From NCBI RefSeq assembly GCF_003350925.1, contig NZ_KZ857173.1, positions 310,001-374,000 on the forward strand: 64,000 nt of DNA, in the 5' to 3' direction. The notes beneath the pieces were generated by a model. The model was not told where the DNA came from, made no database searches, and saw only the letters and a list, made by a program, of their open reading frames with translations. How positions within the stretch are numbered: the first letter of the stretch is position 1; the number at the start of each line of letters is the position of its first letter. This stretch comes from Dyella tabacisoli. Lineage in GTDB: Bacteria; Pseudomonadota; Gammaproteobacteria; Xanthomonadales; Rhodanobacteraceae. Of the stretch, positions 8,348 through 16,226 are shown piece after piece. A program made the position numbers and the translations under genes.

Positions 8348-8394
8348 TAAGGTGTCAGAGACATTGTTAAATGGCCCGGTCACCTTTGATTTGA
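8348..8394. repeat. GTGTCAGAG palindrome, copy 3
   Basis: The sequence reads TAAGGTGTCAGAGACATTGT and then TAAATGGCCCGGTCACCTTTGATTTG. The right arm is mutated relative to the consensus. The downstream ACCAATGGC resembles the bases after the half copy at 8586-8608. Confidence 0.75.
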
Positions 8395-8585
8395 CCAATG
8401 GCTATCGCCGCGTCGTAGCGTGCAACGCCTCCACTCCTTAATAAGAGTGGGGCGCGAAGCACTCGCTCGACGATGGCCAATACCCGACATACGCTACCTC
8501 ATGCATCGCTTACGATATCCGAGCGCGCTCATCTTCGATCAGATGGGCGTCGCGGCTTGAAAACCTGTGGATACCTCAGGCTCCG

Positions 8586-8608
8586 ACACCTTTGACTTGA
8601 CAATGGCT
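8586..8608. repeat. Half copy of the GTGTCAGAG palindrome
   Basis: Only the right arm remains (CCGACACCTTTGACTTGACA). It lies about 45 bases before the RidA-like gene. Confidence 0.5.
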
Positions 8609-8653
8609 TACGCAAACCCACCCAGTTCCTGCCACCGCCAGGAGACGTAATCT

Positions 8654-9049
8654 ATGACGCTCAAATGCATCAATCCCAGTGATCTGCCGCCTCAGCAAAC
8701 GTACACTCAGGTCGTCGTTGCGACGGGTAGCAAGTTGGTGTTTGTCTCGGGCCAGGAGCCCGAAGACATCAACGGCAATCTCGTTGGACATGGTGATCTT
8801 GCAGCTCAGGCGCGCCAGGTGTATGCCAATCTTGGCCGTGCACTTGCTGCTGCCGACGCCAGACCCGAGCAGGTCGCAAGAATCACAATCTACGTCGTCA
8901 ATTACGAACGCGACGAATGCTTGCCAATTATCGAAGAAGCCCGCAAAACGCTGTTTGGAGATCACAAGCCAGCAGACGTGGTACTCGGCGTAACGTCGCT
9001 GTCCCCAGGCTATCTGATCGAGGTTGATGCGATCGCAGTCATTGATTGA
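8654..9049 (+). CDS. RidA/YjgF family protein lacking the catalytic arginine
   Basis: The 131-residue product covers the full RidA fold, including KLVFVSGQEPEDINGNLVG and the C-terminal YLIEVDAIAV. RidA itself deaminates reactive enamine/imine intermediates from PLP enzymes using Arg105, in the stretch VARLPKD. Here the aligned stretch reads VTSLSPG, with Ser in place of Arg. It therefore belongs to one of the Rid subfamilies whose chemistry is unproven. AGGAG lies nine bases ahead of the ATG. The neighbours do not suggest a pathway. Confidence 0.85.
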   Translation: MTLKCINPSDLPPQQTYTQVVVATGSKLVFVSGQEPEDINGNLVGHGDLAAQARQVYANLGRALAAADARPEQVARITIYVVNYERDECLPIIEEARKTLFGDHKPADVVLGVTSLSPGYLIEVDAIAVID

Positions 9050-9106
9050 CCGCACCACCGAGAGCTCTCCAGGGACGCAGTGGACAAACCGTAGGCTACT
9101 GAGGAA

Positions 9107-9150
9107 TAACGTGTCAGAGACATTATTAAATGACTCTGACACCTTTGATT
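9107..9150. repeat. GTGTCAGAG palindrome, copy 5
   Basis: The sequence reads AACGTGTCAGAGACATTATT and then AAATGACTCTGACACCTTTGATT. The arms are nearly perfect around ATTA. Its right side fuses with the truncated GIY-YIG reading frame. Confidence 0.85.
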
Positions 9151-9393
9151 CCGAGCGATACGCTTGCGGGTCGGCCGGCCAGAATTGCCGCTGAGATGCC
9201 TTTTCGCGCGGGAAATAAAGTGGCCTTGGCCAACGTAAAAGGGCACTCCACATGGCGAATCATGTAACGAGGCCGCTTCGGTGGGATCAAAGATCACATA
9301 CGTGCTGAGCATGCCGGCAATGGCCTGTCGCTTCAGCGTGGTCACGTAAGACCGAATAGCCTGCTGCAACTCGTGCTGTGTCTTTCCCTTCAT
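9151..9393 (-). pseudogene. Truncated GIY-YIG-like gene cut by a repeat
   Basis: Reading leftward from 9393 the frame gives about 80 sensible residues: a helix (ELQQAIRSYVTTLKRQ), TYVIFDPTEAASLHDSPC, then PFYVGQGHFISRAKRHL. The last resembles the PFYVGKG core and following Arg/His of GIY-YIG domain proteins. The frame then enters palindrome copy 5 (reading NQRCQSHL), and the rest of the domain is missing. I read it as a 3'-truncated gene. A short expressed relic is possible but unlikely. Confidence 0.6.
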
Positions 9394-9514
9394 CGCCTAC
9401 CTCTGTCCATAAATCAGCGAACCCCTACAAGAATTTGCGAATAATCCTATTCCGTAAGGTGGGGTCGTTAGATAACGCTGGTCACTTCTCGGGGGAGAAC
9501 CTAAGGAGTTAGCT

Positions 9515-9868
9515 ATGCGTAATACAATCAAAAGCTTGATCGTCTCGTGCGCTGCCATCACAGCTATCGCAATGAGCGGAAGTATCTTTGCTCAATCGAG
9601 CTCTGGCCAAATTTACGTCAATCGAATGTCTACAGGCTGGGGCACAGATAGCTTCGGTATTTCCACATCCGGTAACACTGCCGTCAATCCCGCCGGCTGC
9701 TCAAACACAGACCTATATTCGATTGATGGCACCGACCCCGGATACAAGACCTTCTACGCAGCGGCGCTAACTGCCTACACGAACGGGACTCCGGTCGAGG
9801 TCATCATCTCCAATCAAAATTGCCGCCAGGGCCGCCCGATGATTCTGGGCATCTCGCTACTCAAGTGA
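9515..9868 (+). CDS. Small secreted protein, family A member 1
   Basis: The 117-residue precursor has a signal peptide cleaved near SIFAQ. The mature part of about 90 residues is beta-rich, with two cysteines (AGCSNTD and NQNCRQG) that could pair. AAGGAG precedes the ATG. Its layout matches the product at 10478-10807: short strands, a first Cys, then FYAAALTAYTNGTPVEV against IYAMLLTAVNADRAVAV, a second Cys and a final strand. The two look like distant paralogues. The function is unknown. Confidence 0.75.
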   Translation: MRNTIKSLIVSCAAITAIAMSGSIFAQSSSGQIYVNRMSTGWGTDSFGISTSGNTAVNPAGCSNTDLYSIDGTDPGYKTFYAAALTAYTNGTPVEVIISNQNCRQGRPMILGISLLK

Positions 9869-9898
9869 CGCAACCCGTCAACACACTGGAGTGCATGC

Positions 9899-10417
9899 AT
9901 GACACTGTTGCCGAAGCTTACGGCGGCATTACTGATTTGCCTTCTATCAGTAAGCACCGCTTTTGCGAGAAACGATACAACCACCACCCTGGCGGTCACA
10001 GGAAAGGCTATCCCAGGTAAACCCGTCACGGTCAGTGCGACCCTTAGCGGCGGCCCTTACTTGGTCATGGATCCCACCGGCCGCGGTGGTGGAACGCTCG
10101 TTTTCCGCGACGGATCTACCGTCATTCGCCAGATTCAAATCAACGGATCCACAGCGCAGAACGTCTTTGTCTATTACGACAATGTCCCTATCTGCTACTC
10201 GGATGGGTCATGTGGCGTCATCACTTACCGCTACTTCCTGAGCCGGCTTTCGACTGTCTCATTCGCCTACAACCTGCCCAATCAAACCGGGCCGCACAGC
10301 CTATCTGCTCAATTTGTCGTGGATGACAAATTTTCCAACGGCTCGACATCGGCTCCTGTAACGATCAATGCCAGGTATCCGAGCATCACCCCGATCATTG
10401 ACACGATCCTCAACTAG
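9899..10417 (+). CDS. Secreted protein with one bacterial Ig-like domain
   Basis: The 172-residue product has a signal peptide (about residues 1-23, ending AFAR). One Big_3_5-type Ig-like domain follows, recognisable from DTTTTLAVTGKAIPGKPVTV, GGGTLVFRDGSTVI, and the closing GPHSLSAQFVVDD...STSAPVTI. Two cysteines (ICYSDGSCG) lie in an inserted loop. It is 30 bp downstream of the gene at 9515 and 60 bp upstream of that at 10478, all on the plus strand, which suggests a small secreted-protein operon. No partner or anchor sequence is present. Confidence 0.75.
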   Translation: MTLLPKLTAALLICLLSVSTAFARNDTTTTLAVTGKAIPGKPVTVSATLSGGPYLVMDPTGRGGGTLVFRDGSTVIRQIQINGSTAQNVFVYYDNVPICYSDGSCGVITYRYFLSRLSTVSFAYNLPNQTGPHSLSAQFVVDDKFSNGSTSAPVTINARYPSITPIIDTILN

Positions 10418-10477
10418 GCGATACAGGTCGACATAACCACACGACTTGGACAATAGAATCAGCAAAGGAGTAAGCAT

Positions 10478-10807
10478 TTGAAAACGTTGAAGAGTGCAAT
10501 TCTCGTCATTCTTGTCACTTGCGTATCTACCGCCGCCATCGCTGGAAACGGTAGCGGGAAAGTGACCCAAATTGGTTCTGTCCAAGGGGGTATCGTGATT
10601 TTCAGCACCCCAACCCATACGGGCTCCCCAGTTTGCGCCAGCATTCCCACGGATTGGGCGGTCAATACGGGCACTGCCGAAGGCAAAGCGATCTACGCCA
10701 TGCTTCTCACTGCAGTAAATGCAGATCGTGCCGTTGCCGTTAATGGGAACAACGCCTGCGATGCTTGGGGAGATCGCGAGACTGCCACGCAGGTCTGGTT
10801 GCAGTGA
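10478..10807 (+). CDS. Small secreted protein, family A member 2
   Basis: The 109-residue precursor starts at TTG with a good AAAGGAG eight bases upstream. Its signal peptide is cleaved near AAIAG. The mature protein opens GSGKVTQIGSVQGGIVIFS, carries a Cys (PVCASIP), a helix-like EGKAIYAMLLTAV, a strand AVAVNG, a second Cys (NACDAW) and an ETATQVWL end. The order of elements matches the product at 9515. The family is widespread as small exported proteins, but I know of no assigned role. Confidence 0.72.
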   Translation: MKTLKSAILVILVTCVSTAAIAGNGSGKVTQIGSVQGGIVIFSTPTHTGSPVCASIPTDWAVNTGTAEGKAIYAMLLTAVNADRAVAVNGNNACDAWGDRETATQVWLQ

Positions 10808-10837
10808 GGATATTTGCTTAGGTCGGAACGCAGCAAC

Positions 10838-10883
10838 AAGGTGTCAGAGACATTATTAAATGACTCTGACACCTTTGATTTCA
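10838..10883. repeat. GTGTCAGAG palindrome, copy 6 (best preserved)
   Basis: The sequence reads AAGGTGTCAGAGACATTATT and then AAATGACTCTGACACCTTTGATTTC. Arms of 15 bp (GGTGTCAGAGACATT / AATGACTCTGACACC) flank ATTA with one mismatched pair. It lies immediately after the small secreted-protein genes. Confidence 0.9.
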
Positions 10884-10940
10884 AGGTGGCCCGGAACTTC
10901 GCCATACGTGAACTCCCCCTACCTATTCAACGCACTGAAC

Positions 10941-11156
10941 TTACCTGTGCTTCCTGCGGAATTTCCGCAGCGGCATTTGAGTGAGCTGTTTCGTTAAATT
11001 GACGCGAGTCACTCTAGGCCCACGAAACGACCGCAAGAGCGCGTAGATGAGCAAACCACCCACAACTGCCATAAGCAGAAACGCCGGCCCCCAAAGATCA
11101 CCAGCTTGACCTGCCATCCAGTGGACTCGTGGTGCAGAGGTGATGAAAGCAGACAT
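10941..11156 (-). CDS. Small single-pass membrane protein
   Basis: The 71-residue product has one strong hydrophobic segment (about residues 25-42, FLLMAVVGGLLIYALL). A very basic tail follows (RSFRGPRVTRVNLTKQ...RKFRRKHR), as expected for an inner-membrane protein with its C-terminus in the cytoplasm. There is no clear ribosome-binding site and I recognise no family, so expression is uncertain. Confidence 0.4.
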   Translation of the reverse strand: MSAFITSAPRVHWMAGQAGDLWGPAFLLMAVVGGLLIYALLRSFRGPRVTRVNLTKQLTQMPLRKFRRKHR

Positions 11157-11300
11157 CCAGGTGCATCCGATGCTATGAGGATGCCGATGGTGATTGCGAA
11201 TCGTGGCGTTCGCAAGTCGGCGAAATTCTTATGAGAGCTATTGAGAAATCGGAATAGGCGGGCAGTGTTATTTAAGAATTTATCTACCCTTCCGACTTCA

Positions 11301-11339
11301 CATATGCAAAACGCCCCACTTGGAGGCGTTTTGCATATG
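11301..11339. terminator. Terminator after tRNA-Ser
   Basis: CATATGCAAAACGCC and its complement form a 15-bp stem around CCACTTGGA. It lies immediately downstream of the minus-strand tRNA-Ser 3' end. The internal TTTT tract follows the GGCG part of the stem. Confidence 0.8.
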
Positions 11340-11429
11340 TGGCGGAGGGAGTGGGATTCGAACCCACGGTAGGCTCACACCTACGGCAGTTTTCAAGACT
11401 GCTGCCTTAAACCACTCGGCCATCCCTCC
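11340..11429 (-). tRNA. tRNA-Ser (anticodon UGA)
   Basis: On the minus strand the acceptor arm GGAGGGA pairs with TCCCTCC, followed by discriminator G and an encoded CCA. The anticodon arm is GCAGT-CTTGAAA-ACTGC with anticodon TGA. The long variable arm (CGTAGGTGTGAGCCTACG) and the T-loop GGTTCGAATCC are intact. It lies downstream of serS on the same strand. Confidence 0.95.
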
Positions 11430-11430
11430 G

Positions 11431-11594
11431 AATTTTCTCTGCGAACAGTCGTACTTCGTACGACGCTACGGCAGTTTGACTCCGGGCATCCTGCCCTCCG
11501 CCCCTTCGGGGCCATCGACCTTCGGTCGATGTTCGCTTCGGCTTCCTGCCTCCGCGTCAAGACTGCTGCCTTAAACCACTCGGCCATCTTCGCC
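11431..11594 (-). pseudogene. Interrupted tRNA-Ser-like copy
   Basis: From 11594 on the minus strand it reads GGCGAAGATGGCCGAGTGGT and then TTAAGGCAGCAGTCTTGA. Apart from the first bases, this matches the 5' half of the neighbouring tRNA-Ser through the anticodon. A 79-bp insert (11478-11556) follows, and the copy resumes as AAACTGCCGTAG. Removing the insert would restore the anticodon loop exactly. The downstream variable arm is replaced by another hairpin (GTCGTACGAAGTACGAC), and no T-arm or full 3' acceptor is present. It is therefore probably not a working tRNA. Confidence 0.75.
11478..11556. repeat. 79-bp multi-hairpin insert in tRNA-Ser copy
   Basis: The insert is made of successive small palindromes: GGGCATCCTGCCC, GCCCCTTCGGGGC and CATCGACCTTCGGTCGATG, plus a TTCGGC/GCC stem. 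Its ends create TTGAC/GTCAA with the flanks. It encodes nothing and is far too short for a group I intron. A REP-like element is the simplest reading. Confidence 0.65.
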
Positions 11595-11641
11595 AAGGGC
11601 TCTAGTGCAACGAGGCGCGTGATTCTATCAGGAATGCGCTA

Positions 11642-13386
<1,745 letters not shown>

Positions 13387-13389
13387 CTA

Positions 13390-13418
13390 GCCCTCCCCCG
13401 CTGCGCGCAAGGGAGGGC
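13390..13418. repeat. GGGAGGG-type hairpin
   Basis: GCCCTCCC pairs with GGGAGGGC around CCGCTGCGCGCAA. It lies between the stop of the gene at 13427-14002 and serS. A hairpin of similar design lies at 21941-21974. It could be a terminator or a short dispersed palindrome. Confidence 0.5.
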
Positions 13419-13426
13419 ATGATTTA

Positions 13427-14002
13427 TTACGCCGATTTGGGTTCCGCGCGGCCAAGCCACCAGGCCATGGCGGCACCGGCAATCATCCAGCCGACTAATT
13501 GCTCGATCAGCGCCGCAAAGGTGAAGTCGAGTGGGAAGCGGTACCAGTTCCAGTACGGCACCATGGCGCTCAACCAGGTGAACACGGCTACGATGGCGGC
13601 AATGCCGACGCGGCGGGCAAACCCGAACGCCGCCAAGCCCATCACGAACGCCAAGGCCAGCGCGGCCAATGTGTCCGAAGCCCATTGACGGCCGAGTTGC
13701 GGCCCCATCTGGGTAAGGTCTTCGCCCTGCGGTAGATAGACCACCCACGCATAAGGCGAGGCCTTGGCTTTCTCGGCATAGGTATGGACGACGGCTGGGT
13801 CACTCATTTTCTTGGGGTCAAGCGATGGCAATACATAAACGCCGGCCTCCATCCCCAGCCCCTGATGCAGGCTGCTCAGTATCACGTCTTCAGCCGCCGG
13901 CAGTTTCATGCCCATGGAGCCCAACCCAAGCACCATATGGGCAACGGCACCCCAGATAAACATCACGATGCCGCCGATCAAACCTGCGATAAGCACGCGC
14001 AT
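13427..14002 (-). CDS. Hypothetical inner-membrane protein
   Basis: The 191-residue product has an N-terminal membrane segment (IAGLIGGIVMFIWGAVAHMVLGLG), a periplasmic loop of about 75 residues, and three further helices (TLAALALAFVMGLAAFGFA, IAAIVAVFTWLSAMVPYW, ALIEQLVGWMIAGAAMAWWLG). The periplasmic loop contains PYAWVVYLP. I have seen this arrangement in conserved hypothetical proteins of Xanthomonadales but know no function. It stands alone between serS and the isomerase gene. Confidence 0.7.
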   Translation of the reverse strand: MRVLIAGLIGGIVMFIWGAVAHMVLGLGSMGMKLPAAEDVILSSLHQGLGMEAGVYVLPSLDPKKMSDPAVVHTYAEKAKASPYAWVVYLPQGEDLTQMGPQLGRQWASDTLAALALAFVMGLAAFGFARRVGIAAIVAVFTWLSAMVPYWNWYRFPLDFTFAALIEQLVGWMIAGAAMAWWLGRAEPKSA

Positions 14003-14098
14003 GATTCCACCCTCCCCGGTTCGAACCCTGTGTCGGTACAGCGAATCTATGCCTGCCGGTTGAGTGGTCGCAAGGGTGTTTGCAACAGTGCGCGCGGG

Positions 14099-14728
14099 TC
14101 AAGTACGCCGAGCGACGGCGATCGGCAAAGCGGCCACACGGCGCATTTCGGGCTCGTCCCATAGGGTGGGGTCGCGTAAGCAGGCCAGCGCGAATTCGTG
14201 GGCGTCCTCACCCCAGAACAAGCGGCCGTCCAGCGACAGCGTCGGCACGCCGAATACGCCTTCGGCCAAGGCCGCTTCAAAATTGGCTTTGAGCTGCGCT
14301 TTGACGTCCACGTCGGCAATCGCCGATGCCACGTCGGCGATGCCTAGCTGCGCCGCTACCGGCGCAAGTGTCTCGGCGCTGTCGCCGGCGCGGCCTTGCG
14401 CCCAGATCCAGTCGAAGATCGCATCGGTCGCCGCCACGTTACTACCCGCGGCGATGCACAGACGCAGTGCAGCCAGCGGGTTGAACGGATGCGCGGGCGG
14501 AAATCGCAACGGTTGTTGCGCCTGTTGCGCCCGCCACAGCACATGCCGATAGCTGAATTCGCGTTTGCCGGGAATTTCCGCTGGTCCTTTATTGCCGTAG
14601 TGATCGAGCAGGCCAGCGAACACGATGGGACGCAGGGTCACGGGCTGTGCTGCTGCGAGCGCTTTCAGCTTGGGCCACTGCAACCAGGCGAAGGGTGAAA
14701 TAAAGTCGAAGTACCAGACGATGTGCAT
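14099..14728 (-). CDS. 2-hydroxychromene-2-carboxylate isomerase family protein (DsbA/kappa-GST fold)
   Basis: The 209-residue product opens with MHIVWYFDFISPFAWLQWPK, the strand and FDxxSPxAW signature of HCCA isomerase/kappa GST proteins. The Ser of this motif binds the glutathione thiol. HPFNPLAALR and the cis-Pro region GVFGVPTLSLDGRLFWGEDAHEF are also present. The founding enzyme acts in naphthalene breakdown, but no such pathway is nearby, so a general glutathione-dependent isomerase or oxidoreductase role is more likely. Confidence 0.85.
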   Translation of the reverse strand: MHIVWYFDFISPFAWLQWPKLKALAAAQPVTLRPIVFAGLLDHYGNKGPAEIPGKREFSYRHVLWRAQQAQQPLRFPPAHPFNPLAALRLCIAAGSNVAATDAIFDWIWAQGRAGDSAETLAPVAAQLGIADVASAIADVDVKAQLKANFEAALAEGVFGVPTLSLDGRLFWGEDAHEFALACLRDPTLWDEPEMRRVAALPIAVARRT

Positions 14729-14783
14729 GGCATGCTCTCTAGAACGTCAACGAAGAATCCTGGTTTGACCACACCATTTTGAG

Positions 14784-16112
14784 CTACTTGCCGCGCGCTT
14801 GCCGCCGCGCCTCGCGCAGGTTCAACAGCTTTTCGCGCAGCTTGAGTTCCAACCCGCGCTCCACCGGCTCGTAGAACACGGTGCCATCGAGCGCATCAGG
14901 CAGACATTGCTGATCGAGCGCGACACCGCCTTCGGCATCGTGGTCGTATTGATAATTCTTGCCGTAACCGAGGCCTTCCATCAGCTTGGTGCGCGGATTA
15001 CGCAAATGAATCGGCACATCCAACGTGCCGGTTTCGCGGATCACGGCTCGTGCCTGGTTGTAGGCCATGTAGGCGGCGTTGCTCTTGGGCGCGATGGCCA
15101 GCCAGATCGCCAGTTGTGCCAAGCCCAGCTCGCCCTCGGGGCTGCCCAGGCGCTCGTAGGTATCCCAGGCATCCAGCGCCATGCGCCATGCGCGTGGTTC
15201 GGCCAGGCCGATGTCTTCCACCGCCATGCGGGTCATGCGCCGTGCGAGATAGAGCGGATCGACGCCACCATCGAGCATGCGGCTCAGCCAGTACACCGCT
15301 GCATCGGGGTCGGACGAGCGCACGGATTTATGCAGCGCGGAGATCTGGTCGTAGAACTGTTCGCCGCCTTTGTCGAAGCGGCGGGTACGATCGGCCAGCA
15401 CCTGAGTCAGGGTGGTGTCGTCGATAGTGTTGTTTTCGGCCAGCTCGGCGGCGATTTCCAACAAGGTCAGTGCGCGGCGCACGTCGCCATCGGCGGCTTG
15501 AGCGATCAGGCGTAGCGACGTATCGGCAACGTGCAGCTTCAGCTCGCCGAGCCCACGCAGGTCATCGGCCAATGCGCGTTGCAGCGCGGCGGTGATGTCA
15601 TCGACCGACACCGATTCCAACACGTGTACGCGACAACGCGAGAGCAAGGCGGAGTTCAACTCAAACGATGGATTCTCGGTCGTCGCGCCGATAAAAATAA
15701 TGATGCCCTTTTCGATGTGCGGCAAAAAGGCGTCTTGCTGGGTCTTGTTGAAACGATGCACCTCATCGACGAACAACACCGTGCGACGGCCTTGGGCAAA
15801 GTGGGCCTCTGCCTCGGCCAGGGCCTTGCGCACATCGGGCAGGCCGGACAGTACCGCCGACACCGCACGAAACTCGGCATCGGCATAACGTGCCACCAAC
15901 AGCGCCAAGGTGGTTTTGCCGCAGCCTGGCGGCCCCCACAGCACCATCGAATGCACCCTGCCCGCCTCCAATGCACGGCGCAGAGCCTTATCCGGCGCCA
16001 GCACGCGGTGCTGACCGACGATTTCGTCGAAGCTGCGCGGGCGCATGCGCTCGGCTAACGGCTTGAGCTCGTCGGACTCGGTGGCGAATAAGCTCTGATT
16101 CTGGGAATTCAT
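14784..16112 (-). CDS. rarA: Replication-associated recombination protein RarA (MgsA)
   Basis: RarA is a clamp-loader-like AAA+ ATPase that acts at stalled replication forks and interacts with SSB. The 442-residue product has LAERMRPRSFDEIVGQHRVL at the N-terminus, Walker A GPPGCGKTT (about residue 55), Walker B LFVDEVHR and sensor GATTENPSF. The C-terminal tetramerisation domain ends with conserved GYGKNYQYDHD...YLP-like text (QCLPDALDGTVFYEP). The ATG at 16112 (MNSQNQ) is chosen; an in-frame ATG at 16130 adds six residues. It is 55 bp upstream of the isomerase gene. Confidence 0.95.
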   Translation of the reverse strand: MNSQNQSLFATESDELKPLAERMRPRSFDEIVGQHRVLAPDKALRRALEAGRVHSMVLWGPPGCGKTTLALLVARYADAEFRAVSAVLSGLPDVRKALAEAEAHFAQGRRTVLFVDEVHRFNKTQQDAFLPHIEKGIIIFIGATTENPSFELNSALLSRCRVHVLESVSVDDITAALQRALADDLRGLGELKLHVADTSLRLIAQAADGDVRRALTLLEIAAELAENNTIDDTTLTQVLADRTRRFDKGGEQFYDQISALHKSVRSSDPDAAVYWLSRMLDGGVDPLYLARRMTRMAVEDIGLAEPRAWRMALDAWDTYERLGSPEGELGLAQLAIWLAIAPKSNAAYMAYNQARAVIRETGTLDVPIHLRNPRTKLMEGLGYGKNYQYDHDAEGGVALDQQCLPDALDGTVFYEPVERGLELKLREKLLNLREARRQARGK

Positions 16113-16172
16113 TGTGTCGCGGCGTGGCATCCGCCGATGATACGGCAGGCCGGTTCGCTGTGTCGCGGCGCG

Positions 16173-16202
16173 CGAGGAGTGCTGGTGCCCAGCGCCTCCT
16201 CG
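16173..16202. terminator. Hairpin after the DUF3999 gene
   Basis: CGAGGAGTGCTGG pairs, with a bulge, with CCAGCGCCTCCTCG across TGC. It lies between the DUF3999 stop and rarA on the minus strand. There is no clear T run, so termination efficiency is uncertain. Confidence 0.45.
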
Positions 16203-16226
16203 TTATAGACGTCCATCGGCACCCGC

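Larger units (their letters stand above)
8311..8653. other. Repeat-bearing intergenic region
   Basis: It contains palindrome copy 3 at 8348-8394 and a half copy at 8586-8608. No gene is visible in the roughly 190 bases between them, although both are followed by a similar CAATGGC. Confidence 0.5.

Noticed and set aside
11478-11556. Group I intron in tRNA-Ser
   Set aside because: The insert is only 79 bp, lacks the conserved P, Q, R and S cores, and the 3' tRNA half is degenerate.
11393-11596. A minus-strand frame beginning MAKMAEWFKAAVL
   Set aside because: This is the familiar false translation of a tRNA-Ser sequence; the region holds the broken tRNA copy and the real tRNA.
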